Positions 51,068 to 58,677 of a stretch of DNA of 64,000 nucleotides are shown piece after piece (the stretch's first letter is position 1; each line of letters opens with the position of its first letter). The notes under the pieces were generated by a model. It searched no databases, was not told the origin of the DNA, and saw only the letters and a list, made by a program, of their open reading frames with translations. Source of the stretch: an uncultured Prevotella sp. (lineage in GTDB: Bacteria; Bacteroidota; Bacteroidia; Bacteroidales; Bacteroidaceae); the NCBI GenBank assembly GCA_905211345.1, contig CAJMAO010000002.1, positions 1 through 64,000 on the forward strand. Reading direction: 5' to 3'. The translations under genes were made by a program, and so were the position numbers.

Positions 51068-51853
51068 ATGAATTACAAAATAGACAGGCCAAACGCCTAT
51101 TACATGCGAGGCGCACTGCCAACCGTTGAGCAGAGCCGTGACGAGTATATAGGCAGCGTCTACGGGGCGGCGGCCTTGGCCTACATATCCATCATGCACG
51201 CCACGGAGGCCATAGACATGTTGCAGGAACGCCTGCCCGGCAACTATGATGAAGCGAGGATATACGTTTCACGCATCACCGGCACAAAGAAGCATATCGG
51301 CGAGACGCGCAAGCTGGAGTTGGCCATAGGCGACCAGCTGGCGCACACGTCGGGCAGGGCATGGATGGCCGACTTCGGCAACGCCGCCTACGAGCGGGTG
51401 CTGCCGCAGGTCACGGCATTGCAGACGGCCATCGCCAACGCCCTCGGACGCTACCCCTCGCTGCCCGACCGCAACACGTGCGCCGCCGTGGTGGTTGCGC
51501 AGAGCCTCGCCCACGAAGCCGTGGAGTATGTCAAGCGGCGAGCCGCAAAGTTCACCAACTTCACAATCACCACGCACGAGGGGCGCAGGCAGAGCGTGTC
51601 GTCAAGCCTCGCCTCGATGTCGTGCGCTGGAATTGACTTCTGCCTGCGCAACATCGCACGCATATTGATTGAGAAGCACCTACCCTGCAACGTAGACCTG
51701 GCCGCTGACCCGTCTGTGATGAACGGCCTGAAGGCCGTTCTCAACGTCATGGCCGACCCGAGGACGTGGGCGTATGCAAGGGACAAGGCGGACAGTTTGA
51801 ATACGAAAAAAAATAATGAAATGCAAAAACGAATGAGCGTACAATTAAGATGA
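51068..51853 (+). CDS. Hypothetical phage protein
   Basis: The 261-aa protein is largely helical, with clear G+C richness compared with its neighbours. AAALAYISIMHATEAIDMLQ and VVVAQSLAHEAVEYVKRRAA suggest bundles of helices. An ATTATGAATT repeat lies immediately upstream (51,043-51,070) and includes the ATG. Function not recognised. Confidence 0.65.
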   Translation: MNYKIDRPNAYYMRGALPTVEQSRDEYIGSVYGAAALAYISIMHATEAIDMLQERLPGNYDEARIYVSRITGTKKHIGETRKLELAIGDQLAHTSGRAWMADFGNAAYERVLPQVTALQTAIANALGRYPSLPDRNTCAAVVVAQSLAHEAVEYVKRRAAKFTNFTITTHEGRRQSVSSSLASMSCAGIDFCLRNIARILIEKHLPCNVDLAADPSVMNGLKAVLNVMADPRTWAYARDKADSLNTKKNNEMQKRMSVQLR

Positions 51854-51859
51854 CTAATT

Positions 51860-52039
51860 ATGGAACGAAAGAAGAGAAACTATACTGCCATTCACGTATT
51901 GAACAAACAATGCCAATACATTGGGAATATATTATTCACACCATGTGTTCCAATAATGACAGAAGAACAATTTGAAGATTTAATATTAGAGCATTTCCCA
52001 CAACTTAAAGGGGAAAGATGGATAACTAAATTTGTATGA
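51860..52039 (+). CDS. Small hypothetical protein (59 aa)
   Basis: This frame begins MERKKRNYTAIHVLNKQCQY and ends GERWITKFV, overlapping the next gene by 4 nt (ATGA). The pattern of a basic N-terminus, two strands and an acidic helix is plausible for a real product. A different frame opening 10 nt earlier looks less likely. Unknown. Confidence 0.55.
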   Translation: MERKKRNYTAIHVLNKQCQYIGNILFTPCVPIMTEEQFEDLILEHFPQLKGERWITKFV

Positions 52040-53121
52040 CTATGAAATGGAAGATAGGAGAAATAAGGCAAGTGAACGGCGAGTGGTATCAGTGTGTAGA
52101 GCAGCCGAAAAAATGGGGTAAGACTGTTTGCGATCTTTGCGCTTTTCATGGTATCGGCAATTGTGAACTTGACAAATGTAGCAGAACTTATAGAAATGAT
52201 AAAAAATCCGTTATCTTCAAGAAACTTGAAAAGGTCGGAGAGCCTTTCACAACTGTAGGAAAACTATATCAGCACTATAAAGTCTTCGACATTGATAATG
52301 TTTATGGAGATGTTTTTTGGTGCGTACACAATTATAAAGCAAAAACCTTAACAATAGAAATCAAACAAAACAAAGAAGATATGGAAGAAAAGAAAGATAA
52401 TTATGACGGTAATATGGATAAAGAGTGCATTCATATTTGTGATGCGCTAAATTCAATTCCCGATGTGCGGACAACAGAAAGCTGCTGTGGGCATTGCAAT
52501 GATAGATTTATGATTTTCCTTACCTGCGATAACTCTCATTCGCTTGCAATTATTGCGCGAGTTTTTGACAGGCGCTACATCGGTACTTCGCAGCCATGGT
52601 ACATTGAGTTGCAAACAAAAGATGACGGCGGTTACGATTATTTCATTCACTCTGAAACCAAATATGACAGTGAGGAGGCCATGATGAAAGATGTGAATCA
52701 GATTATCGCGAATATCGAACATTGGCGCGACGATAAGTTTGCTTCTCACTTCAAAGGTTGTGATGATAAGCTTACATTCGCTCCATTTGACATTAACTTG
52801 GCCAAGGCAGGCAAGCCCGTCCGCACAAGGGACGGGCATAAAGTGAGAATTATTTGTTTTGATAAGAAAGGAGGCACGCCAATAGTAGGCTTAATTCAAG
52901 AGGATGGATTTGAAACTGTTGCAACCTTCAATGAGAGCGGCTTATGTCTTATTAATGGGGCGTATAATCTTATGATGCTCCCCGAAAAGAAAGAGGGGTG
53001 GGTGAATGTGTATAAGGGTAGTTTACTTGATACAAAATCCTACAACACGAAGAAAGAGGCTTTCGATAAGGCAAGTCCAAGAGATTATGTAGATACAGTA
53101 AAGATAAGTTGGAAGGAATGA
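52036..53121 (+). CDS. Hypothetical protein with two-part architecture
   Basis: The 361-aa protein has an N-terminal cysteine-bearing segment (CDLCAFHGIGNCELDKC, about 32-48) that could bind zinc. A middle part (about 126-225) contains CCGHCNDRF and looks like a small alpha/beta domain. The C-terminal part (about 255-361) has GKPVRTRDGHKVRIICFDKK, a short beta-barrel-like fold. It may be a natural fusion of two small phage proteins. Unknown function. Confidence 0.6.
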   Translation: MTMKWKIGEIRQVNGEWYQCVEQPKKWGKTVCDLCAFHGIGNCELDKCSRTYRNDKKSVIFKKLEKVGEPFTTVGKLYQHYKVFDIDNVYGDVFWCVHNYKAKTLTIEIKQNKEDMEEKKDNYDGNMDKECIHICDALNSIPDVRTTESCCGHCNDRFMIFLTCDNSHSLAIIARVFDRRYIGTSQPWYIELQTKDDGGYDYFIHSETKYDSEEAMMKDVNQIIANIEHWRDDKFASHFKGCDDKLTFAPFDINLAKAGKPVRTRDGHKVRIICFDKKGGTPIVGLIQEDGFETVATFNESGLCLINGAYNLMMLPEKKEGWVNVYKGSLLDTKSYNTKKEAFDKASPRDYVDTVKISWKE

Positions 53122-53124
53122 GTT

Positions 53125-53322
53125 ATGAAGTTGGCGATTACCATTAAAAGGCCATGCAAGCCGGAGTGTCTTTATAATCTGACTGGTGAAATCTATACAA
53201 CGACTGAAACCTATTTGATTGAACTATGCAATCTACCAAAAGCGGTTGTAGATGCTATCAATGAGGTAGAAAATGAGGGTTGTGTATCAAGTATTTCATT
53301 TGTAAAGGAAGAACAACTATGA
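53125..53322 (+). CDS. Small hypothetical protein (65 aa)
   Basis: It begins MKLAITIKRPCKPECLYNLT, just after the preceding stop, and overlaps the next gene by 4 nt. An alpha/beta pattern with a PxxV helix (NLPKAVVDAINEVENEG). Unknown. Confidence 0.55.
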   Translation: MKLAITIKRPCKPECLYNLTGEIYTTTETYLIELCNLPKAVVDAINEVENEGCVSSISFVKEEQL

Positions 53323-53729
53323 TAGAAGAAAGTTACGTTTCGTTCGACACAGCCAAGCTGCTGAAAGAGGCAGGGTTTGACGTGCCGTGCAGAGACTTCT
53401 TTACAATAGAGGGTGATGGAAATGTCGTAATAACAGAAGCACGGTCTTGCAGAGACCATAATTCTTTTGAGGACTGTTTCATCTCACGCCCCACGCAGGC
53501 GTTGGCGGCGAGGTGGCTACGTGAGGTGCATGACACCTTCGTCAAGATGGAGCGAGTGGGCAGCTTTGACGGTAAGGAGTTCCGCTTCTATTGGTCGTTT
53601 TCTATAATCAGCGTATCTACCGCTTGCCTTAATGGTATATCGGGCGGACGGTACGACAGTTACGAAGAAGCCCTTGAAGTAGGGATAGCAAAGTGTTTGG
53701 AACAGATTATTGAAGAAATGCAGGAATGA
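53319..53729 (+). CDS. Hypothetical phage protein
   Basis: The start is MIEESYVSFDTAKLLKEAGF (136 aa), overlapping the preceding stop. The layout (SFDTAKLLKEAGFDVPC near the N-terminus, then RPTQALAARWLREVHDTFV, and YDSYEEALEVGIAKCLEQII at the C-terminus) is one often seen in small proteins of Bacteroidota phages. Function unknown. Confidence 0.68.
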   Translation: MIEESYVSFDTAKLLKEAGFDVPCRDFFTIEGDGNVVITEARSCRDHNSFEDCFISRPTQALAARWLREVHDTFVKMERVGSFDGKEFRFYWSFSIISVSTACLNGISGGRYDSYEEALEVGIAKCLEQIIEEMQE

Positions 53730-53854
53730 CGGACATCGAGCATGAAGCCCTATGCAACGAGATAGACTTCCTGCAACAGCAGGTCGAGCGGTACATGGAG
53801 CAAAACAGACAACTGATGGAGATAATCTTCAAACTTAAAGACAAACAACAATGA
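53726..53854 (+). CDS. Micro-ORF 1 (42 aa, coiled coil)
   Basis: MTDIEHEALCNEIDFLQQQV... is a predicted coiled-coil peptide. Its ATG overlaps the previous stop and its own stop overlaps the next ATG, part of a chain of ATGA-coupled tiny genes. Not long enough for confident assignment. Confidence 0.5.
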   Translation: MTDIEHEALCNEIDFLQQQVERYMEQNRQLMEIIFKLKDKQQ

Positions 53855-53958
53855 CGACCTTAAACATCATCGTCCTCACCGCGCTTTGGCCCTCTTTTGG
53901 GGGCTGGGTGTGGTTCGAGGCCGGGAAATTAATAGGAAGAAAGGAGAAAGAAGAATGA
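53851..53958 (+). CDS. Micro-ORF 2 (35 aa, one membrane helix)
   Basis: MTTLNIIVLTALWPSFGGWV... has one short hydrophobic stretch followed by a Lys/Arg/Glu tail, like a holin-associated or toxin-like membrane peptide. It is coupled by ATGA overlaps on both sides. Confidence 0.5.
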   Translation: MTTLNIIVLTALWPSFGGWVWFEAGKLIGRKEKEE

Positions 53959-53990
53959 AATACCCGAAAATCAAGAAGAAACGCCGTTAA
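53955..53990 (+). CDS. Micro-ORF 3 (11 aa, polybasic)
   Basis: MKYPKIKKKRR is a tiny frame coupled to micro-ORF 2 by an ATGA overlap. Whether it is translated is uncertain; it may simply end the run. Confidence 0.25.
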   Translation: MKYPKIKKKRR

Positions 53991-53999
53991 TGCCGGAAC

Positions 54000-54155
54000 A
54001 TCTTATTTTTACATTTTTGTCAAAATAAGCAGTTTTTGAAGGTCTTATTTTTACGCAAACGTAGAAATAAGCGACTATGAAACCGACTAAAAAAGCGGCT
54101 AAAATGACTACATTCCGACTAAAACGACTATCAAAATGACTAAAAAATGACTAAT
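54000..54155 (+). repeat. Iteron-like array C: about eight GACTA(A) repeats
   Basis: CTTATTTTTAC occurs twice (about 54,002 and 54,044), each followed by AAATAAG. Then GACTA or GGCTA, mostly GACTAAAA, recurs about eight times between 54,070 and 54,152, all on the same strand, ending inside the next gene's start region. Spacing is irregular at 9-14 nt. Confidence 0.6.
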
Positions 54156-54701
54156 ATGAATTTTGACGAACTGGCACAAGAAGCCTTCGCAACCGCCAAG
54201 GCGCACGGCTGGCACGACACAGAACAGCCCGACGAACATTGGCTCATGCTTATCATAACCGAGATAGCCGAGGCCGTGCAGGCGGACCGCAAGGACAGGC
54301 ACACGGACATCGGCCTTTTCAAAGCATTACTGGAAACATACGCCAATGATGACGCCGTATTTAAGTATGAATTTGAGACACACGTCAAAAACGGCGTCGA
54401 AGATGAGCTTGCCGACATCATCATACGCTGTTTGGATTATAGCGCATTGCGTGGCATCTGTCTTGACTATGTGCCGATTTTCATCACAGACTATTGCCGT
54501 GACAAAAGCATCGTCAAACGCGACTTCCCGACGTTTGCCTACTTCCTCACGTTCAAGGCGGTCAACGGGGATGTAACGGACGTTCTCGCCCGTGTCATCG
54601 CATACTGCAAGTTGAAAGGCATCGACATCGACTTCTTCGTCGAGCAGAAGATGCGCTACAATAAACTTAGGGAATATCGTCATGGAAACAAGAAATACTA
54701 A
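54147..54701 (+). CDS. MazG-like NTP pyrophosphohydrolase
   Basis: The 184-aa protein (start at 54,147 or at MNFDELAQ, 54,156) has an all-alpha NTP-PPase pattern: HWLMLIITEIAEAVQADRKD with EIxE, and later GVEDELADIIIRCLD with ExxD metal ligands. Between them an insert of about 25 residues is predicted. MazG-family enzymes remove pyrophosphate from NTPs or dNTPs, and some members affect (p)ppGpp levels. That is noteworthy beside the alarmone toxin and hydrolase, but the link is only suggestive. Confidence 0.8.
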   Translation: MTNMNFDELAQEAFATAKAHGWHDTEQPDEHWLMLIITEIAEAVQADRKDRHTDIGLFKALLETYANDDAVFKYEFETHVKNGVEDELADIIIRCLDYSALRGICLDYVPIFITDYCRDKSIVKRDFPTFAYFLTFKAVNGDVTDVLARVIAYCKLKGIDIDFFVEQKMRYNKLREYRHGNKKY

Positions 54702-54712
54702 ATAAACGAGAA

Positions 54713-54985
54713 ATGAAAAAGAAGATTTATAAATATCCGCTCGAAGTACAAGACGAGCAAGTTATCTTGTTGCCGACAGGCGCAAAGATATTGACGGTAC
54801 AGGCGCAAAACGACAGACCGTGCCTGTTGGCATTGGTAAATCCTACCGCTCCAAACGACATGGCCTTAACCATACGGATAATCGGTACAGGGCATGAAAT
54901 CCAAGACAGTGACAATTTGGAATACATAAGCACGTTCCAATCTTTCAATGGATTGTTTGTGCTACACGCCTTTCTAAAACGATAA
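54713..54985 (+). CDS. DUF7352-like small protein
   Basis: The 90-aa protein (MKKKIYKYPLEVQDEQVILL) is a small all-beta protein: PTGAKILTVQAQNDRPCLLA and FQSFNGLFVLHAFL are strand-rich. This pattern is widespread in phages and is often annotated as DUF7352. Function unknown. Confidence 0.65.
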   Translation: MKKKIYKYPLEVQDEQVILLPTGAKILTVQAQNDRPCLLALVNPTAPNDMALTIRIIGTGHEIQDSDNLEYISTFQSFNGLFVLHAFLKR

Positions 54986-55014
54986 ATCAACATCATATCA
55001 ATAAAAGCAAGAAA

Positions 55015-55419
55015 ATGGAACAAGAAAAAGCAAAATTCATATTCAAAGACATCGACCCTGTGATTTATCCAAGGCGCATTTTCATTTGCATTGGTGGTGA
55101 CAGGCAGGACATCGCAGATAAGTTCATCGACAAGGACGAAGACCCTTTTTACGTTGAACCCTGCATTATTGAAAGTAGTTACGCCTTGACGTTTTCAAAT
55201 GCAATGACTGATAAGGAAACAGGACTGTTTGGTGTTCTGATATGGTTTCATGATGTTGAGCATATTACAGATAGTATAATCGCCCACGAAGCTGTACATG
55301 CTGCAAACACTTTGTTCAGCCATATCGGTATAAACCTAAGTACGGAAAATGACGAGCCACAAGCGTTTTTTGTAGGCTTTATAGTTGAAGAAATCAACAA
55401 AGCACTGAAAGAAATGTAA
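55015..55419 (+). CDS. HExxH-containing zincin-like protein
   Basis: The 134-aa protein has IIAHEAVHAANTLFSHIG, an HExxH zinc-binding signature, and the C-terminal PQAFFVGFIVEEI, which supplies a possible third ligand. It resembles small phage metallopeptidase-like proteins. Target unknown. It is the last gene before the terS promoter. Confidence 0.7.
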   Translation: MEQEKAKFIFKDIDPVIYPRRIFICIGGDRQDIADKFIDKDEDPFYVEPCIIESSYALTFSNAMTDKETGLFGVLIWFHDVEHITDSIIAHEAVHAANTLFSHIGINLSTENDEPQAFFVGFIVEEINKALKEM

Positions 55420-55435
55420 TAATTGAGTTAAAATA

Positions 55436-55467
55436 ATTTGTTCGACAAGATATTTTAAGTATCTTTG
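55436..55467 (+). promoter_or_regulatory. terS promoter with ATTTG-N3-(G)ACAA element (copy 3 of 4)
   Basis: ATTTG-TTC-GACAAG (55,436-55,449) holds the -33 TTTG; TATCTTTG (55,460-55,467) is the -7 box, 19 nt away. TTGTTCGACAA is a dyad. Same layout as the other three copies. Confidence 0.8.
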
Positions 55468-55503
55468 TATTGTAAAGTGAATTGGTTTTCATGTGGAAGC
55501 CTG

Positions 55504-55534
55504 CCATGTCCGTAACATGGGCATGACATTACGG
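55504..55534 (+). ncRNA. Leader H-type pseudoknot upstream of terS
   Basis: CCATGT (55,504-55,509) pairs with ACATGG (55,515-55,520), and the loop CCGTA (55,510-55,514) pairs with TACGG (55,530-55,534). That is a compact H-type pseudoknot in the transcript leader, ahead of the ATG at 55,563. Confidence 0.6.
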
Positions 55535-55562
55535 TGCTTGTAAAATACAGGATATTAACAGT

Positions 55563-55901
55563 ATGAAATTCCAGAAAGGACAAAGTGGCAACCCTAAAGG
55601 ACGGCCACGGGGAGCGAAAGGCAAGGTTGGAAAAAACTTGCAGGCGTGGGTGTCCGACATTCTCGACAACGGGCGCACCCAGTTTGAGAGCGACTTGGCA
55701 AAGTTGCAGCCGGCAGAGCGCGTAAGGGTTTATACAAGCCTTCTCAACTACGTGCTACCAAAGCAAAGCCCTGTAACTCCGGCGGAAATGGCCGAAAGGG
55801 AACGCAAGATGATGATGGACGCGATAGCATCGTTCCCGGAGGATGTCATCGAAAGAATATCCTTACGCCTTTATGAACTGAATAAAAACGACAAGGAATG
55901 A
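55563..55901 (+). CDS. DUF5681-containing protein, probable terminase small subunit
   Basis: The 112-aa protein starts with a DUF5681 motif (FQKGQSGNPKGRPRGAKGKV). The rest is helical (LQPAERVRVYTSLLNYVLPK). This family is often the small terminase subunit that recognises phage DNA. It has its own late-type promoter. Large terminase is 5.4 kb downstream with several regulatory genes between, which is unusual. Confidence 0.75.
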   Translation: MKFQKGQSGNPKGRPRGAKGKVGKNLQAWVSDILDNGRTQFESDLAKLQPAERVRVYTSLLNYVLPKQSPVTPAEMAERERKMMMDAIASFPEDVIERISLRLYELNKNDKE

Positions 55902-56053
55902 AGATAACCTTAACCAGGGAGGAAAAGGCGGCACTACTGTTGGCGGCAAGCAAAGGGGAGCTTGACACGAACAAAGTGCCGCGCATTTACGAAGAAATCA
56001 AAGGCTGCAATCCCTTCCTCGAATTAATGAAAGAACTGCCCGACTTGGACTGA
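55898..56053 (+). CDS. Small hypothetical protein (51 aa)
   Basis: It overlaps the preceding stop (ATGA). It is helical and ends NPFLELMKELPDLD. A similar ending, NPFEKLMRELPDEDDE, closes the micro-ORF that overlaps the start of terL at 61,260, so this short motif may be functional or mark a fission event. Confidence 0.6.
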   Translation: MKITLTREEKAALLLAASKGELDTNKVPRIYEEIKGCNPFLELMKELPDLD

Positions 56054-56059
56054 AGTGTG

Positions 56060-56488
56060 TCACTCGGTGGCGTCCTCGCCGTCAAGTTCCAATCCGACGG
56101 CGTATTTCCCTGCCTCTGCGAACTTGGCTTCCTTGTAAAGGTCGCTGGCGCGGAAACGCTTGCCGAGGTAAAGATTGAGGCGCACGCTCTCGATGTTGTT
56201 CACCGTGAAGTCGGCAAGCGTCTCGGCCGGTGATGTCTTCATTCCGATGCGGAAGATGCCGAGGTCGTCGATGCGCACGGCCTTACCGTCAAGCAGAAGC
56301 TCGCGCAAGCAAACCTCCATTTCGATAAGCACGCCCTTGATTGTCGCCTCCGAGAATACGCAATGGTGGTTTGCCATGTGCTTGACGAACTCGTCGAACT
56401 CTACAAGCTCGTGTACTGCGCGGCCGTACCACTTGCCATAGTTTGCCGAATTGCTGCGAATGTCCTGATACTTCTTGTAACGTAACAT
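56060..56488 (-). CDS. HU-like Bacteroidota DNA-binding protein
   Basis: The 142-aa protein (MLRYKKYQDIRSNSANYGKW) has the arrangement of the HU-like family of Bacteroidales: KWYGRAVHELVEFDEFVKHM, IKGVLIEMEVCLRELLLDGK, then VRIDDLGIFRIGMKTSPAET, the beta-arm that would wrap DNA. An acidic tail follows. It is convergent with the terS unit and probably acts in packaging, recombination or gene control. A minus-strand -7 box TATATTTG is at 56,526-56,533. Confidence 0.8.
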   Translation of the reverse strand: MLRYKKYQDIRSNSANYGKWYGRAVHELVEFDEFVKHMANHHCVFSEATIKGVLIEMEVCLRELLLDGKAVRIDDLGIFRIGMKTSPAETLADFTVNNIESVRLNLYLGKRFRASDLYKEAKFAEAGKYAVGLELDGEDATE

Positions 56489-56525
56489 AATCTTGGTTTT
56501 AAGTTATACAATCTGTTTACGTTTG

Positions 56526-56533
56526 CAAATATA
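56526..56533 (-). promoter_or_regulatory. -7 box of the HU-like gene
   Basis: The minus strand reads TATATTTG, about 38 nt upstream of the ATG. Confidence 0.5.
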
Positions 56534-56628
56534 CTGCATGCATCTTCAACATTACCGGTTACGATGCCTTGTTGTCAGTTACGGTTTGTTGTGTGCGGTT
56601 ATGAAATGTTGAGATTGCGGATATTTAT

Positions 56629-56847
56629 ATGGAGGAATTTAGGATAAAGGAATACGGACGCACGGAACTCGCCATGATGTACTGCCCCGGCATAGCGCCG
56701 GAGTCAGCTTGGCGCAAACTGAAACGCTGGATGCTGCTAAGTCCCGGACTGCTCGCAAGCCTCCGCGGCAAAGGCTACGATGGCCGCTGCCGCTCGTTCA
56801 CCCCGGCGCAAGTGCGCCTAATCATTGAAGCTCTTGGCGAACCTTGA
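56629..56847 (+). CDS. DUF4248-like protein
   Basis: The 72-aa protein fits DUF4248, a small family of Bacteroidota elements: FRIKEYGRTELAMMYCPGIA, WRKLKRWMLLSPGLL and FTPAQVRLIIEALGEP. It is probably DNA-binding (helical with an N-terminal winged-helix-like start). No obvious partner. Confidence 0.72.
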   Translation: MEEFRIKEYGRTELAMMYCPGIAPESAWRKLKRWMLLSPGLLASLRGKGYDGRCRSFTPAQVRLIIEALGEP

Positions 56848-56968
56848 CGGCGGACACCGCTCTGTAACGTTTTCTTATCCGTACCACTTCATGGACGGCA
56901 TCCATCACAACTTAGGACTGCCACATCGTTAAATGATATTAATATTAATAACATTTCTATTGTTTCCC

Positions 56969-56999
56969 TTTGATATTAAAATTAATATCCGTATCTTTG
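56969..56999 (+). promoter_or_regulatory. hicAB promoter with palindromic operator
   Basis: The -33 TTTG (56,969-56,972) and -7 TATCTTTG (56,992-56,999) are 19 nt apart. Between them, GATATTAA and TTAATATC (56,972-56,979 and 56,982-56,989) form a palindrome. Upstream at about 56,935 is GATATTAATATTAATAAC. HicB-type proteins commonly autoregulate through such sites. Confidence 0.75.
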
Positions 57000-57019
57000 C
57001 ATTGTTAATTTAATCATAA

Positions 57020-57208
57020 ATGAAATACAATGAATTAGAAAGGATTGTAAGAAAAGCCGGGTGTTACGATACAGGCCGACAACAGGCGGGGCATCCGTTA
57101 TGGTACAGCCCCAAGACTGGAAAGCTATTCAAGATGAGTAACCACGGTTCGGAAGAAGTGGCTACAGGAACTTTAAACAAGATTAAAAAAGCGGCGGGGG
57201 TTCAATAA
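57020..57208 (+). CDS. hicA: HicA-type mRNA interferase toxin
   Basis: The 62-aa protein matches HicA: MKYNELERIVRKAGCYDTGR, the active-site histidine in QAGHPLWYSP, and FKMSNHGSEEVATGTLNKIK. HicA cuts mRNA and tmRNA until bound by HicB. It lies before hicB as usual. The stop is inside a strong hairpin (57,188-57,225). Confidence 0.88.
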   Translation: MKYNELERIVRKAGCYDTGRQQAGHPLWYSPKTGKLFKMSNHGSEEVATGTLNKIKKAAGVQ

Positions 57209-57225
57209 TCCCCTTCCGCCGCTTT
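57188..57225 (+). terminator. Hairpin overlapping the hicA stop
   Basis: AAAGCGGCGG (57,188-57,197) pairs with CCGCCGCTTT (57,216-57,225), with GGG/CCC inside. No long T run follows, so it may attenuate rather than end transcription between toxin and antitoxin. Confidence 0.6.
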
Positions 57226-57348
57226 GCAAAATACAAGACGACAACCCTATTTTTTAGACAAATGGAAATGCGATTGTTTCACAACTGAATTAAAGCTACG
57301 TTTTATATTAGAAGAGCATCTGACATTAATTATTAGGAGATTTATATT

Positions 57349-57759
57349 ATGGCAAAGAGAAAAGTCACCGCTGTTATAGAACGTGCAGGCGACGGCACGT
57401 ATAGCATCTATATGGATGCGGATGACATGGACTATCTTGTAACAGGAACCGGGAAGACAGTAGACGAAGCACGGAAAACGTTTGAAGATGGTTATGAGGA
57501 TATACGTCGCTATTATGAGGAAGAAGGCAAGGACTTTGAGGATGTGGAATTTGTTTTCAAATACGATATGGCGTCTTTCCTGTCGTATTATTCCAAAGTC
57601 CTCTCGCTTGCAGGGCTGTCACGTTTGACGGGCATCAACCAACAGCAGTTGAGCCACTACGTTACGGGCAGACGGAACCCGTCCGAGAAAACCGTCGAAA
57701 AGATGCAAGAGGCCATACACAATTTCGGCCAAGACTTAAGCTCCGTACGGTTCGTATAA
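57349..57759 (+). CDS. hicB: HicB-family antitoxin
   Basis: The 136-aa protein has the N-terminal HicB fold (TAVIERAGDGTYSIYMDADD, VTGTGKTVDEARKTFEDGYE) and a C-terminal helix-turn-helix (GLSRLTGINQQQLSHYVTGR) that binds the hicAB operator. It neutralises HicA. A 140-nt gap and an AGGAG before the ATG separate it from hicA, larger than in most hicAB pairs. Confidence 0.88.
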   Translation: MAKRKVTAVIERAGDGTYSIYMDADDMDYLVTGTGKTVDEARKTFEDGYEDIRRYYEEEGKDFEDVEFVFKYDMASFLSYYSKVLSLAGLSRLTGINQQQLSHYVTGRRNPSEKTVEKMQEAIHNFGQDLSSVRFV

Positions 57760-57824
57760 TTAGTGATTATAATAAATTAAGTAGTGGCATACTTCAAAAA
57801 GCAAGAAGCATGCCACTACTTGTT

Positions 57825-58670
57825 TTATTTTGGACCTTTCGTTATTATCAGCCTCTCGACTTTTTCAAGCCTGTCCTTATATTTCTGCTCGGCAGGGAAT
57901 ACGGATATGGCTTTTTCTACCACCGCCTTTTCGCGCAAATAGTCCTTGCGTTTCCTGTACAAAACCATTAGGCGGTCGAAAGAGTGCCTGGCAGAATAAG
58001 GATTATCGCAAAAAACGTTCATTCCGTACACCTCAATAGCATCGTCAATCCTTCCTGCTTTTTCAAGCTCAATGCCTCTGTTATTCAGCTCGGCGCAACG
58101 ATACAATGCCTTTTCCCTTCTTGAGTATTCGTCGAGACGGTTCTCCATATCCTCGATTTTCTCTTTCGGCACGTCCACGTATTCGCTGGCATCATAGTAT
58201 TTCATGTAAAAGTCGTCGTCCATTATACCGCCCTTGAAGAACAGGTTGAGATAGTCGTTTTTCACACGCACCATACCGTTGCCCAAGTCCTTTACATAGT
58301 CATCCGTGCTTTTATCAGTATTAGACGGCATTTGTCGAACTGTGTTCACATCGGATGCGTTAAGGCCGCTTTGCAATTTCTTTATGTCCTTTTCATATTC
58401 TTCCGTTACGAGCTTACGCGCGTCCGCCAAAGGCATATTGTTCAGCCTTATTGTACCCGGCAACCGTGCCATAAAGGTAATTACAGCATCATAGTGCTTC
58501 TTCAAGGCCGCCGTGTCCGTGGCTTCGTCCATCAGTTCCAAGTGCTTGTTTATACTCTCCACAACGCTGCGGTGTTCCTGCATGGCAGTATTTTTCTTCT
58601 TGCTGGAGCGGTGCAGGGTTATTAGCAGCATGGCCACTGCTATTGCAAGGATTATCAAGGCCAACGTCAT
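57825..58670 (-). CDS. Membrane-anchored TPR-like protein
   Basis: The 281-aa protein has one N-terminal membrane helix (about 2-18, LALIILAIAVAMLLITL). It continues with a helical linker and a C-terminal tetratricopeptide-like region (about 190-281; YRCAELNNRGIELEKAGRID, then NPYSARHSFDRLMVLYRKR). It ends 8 nt before the XRE repressor start on the same strand. Possible membrane-located effector of switch B or host-interaction protein; unknown. Confidence 0.7.
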   Translation of the reverse strand: MTLALIILAIAVAMLLITLHRSSKKKNTAMQEHRSVVESINKHLELMDEATDTAALKKHYDAVITFMARLPGTIRLNNMPLADARKLVTEEYEKDIKKLQSGLNASDVNTVRQMPSNTDKSTDDYVKDLGNGMVRVKNDYLNLFFKGGIMDDDFYMKYYDASEYVDVPKEKIEDMENRLDEYSRREKALYRCAELNNRGIELEKAGRIDDAIEVYGMNVFCDNPYSARHSFDRLMVLYRKRKDYLREKAVVEKAISVFPAEQKYKDRLEKVERLIITKGPK

Positions 58671-58677
58671 ATCTTAT

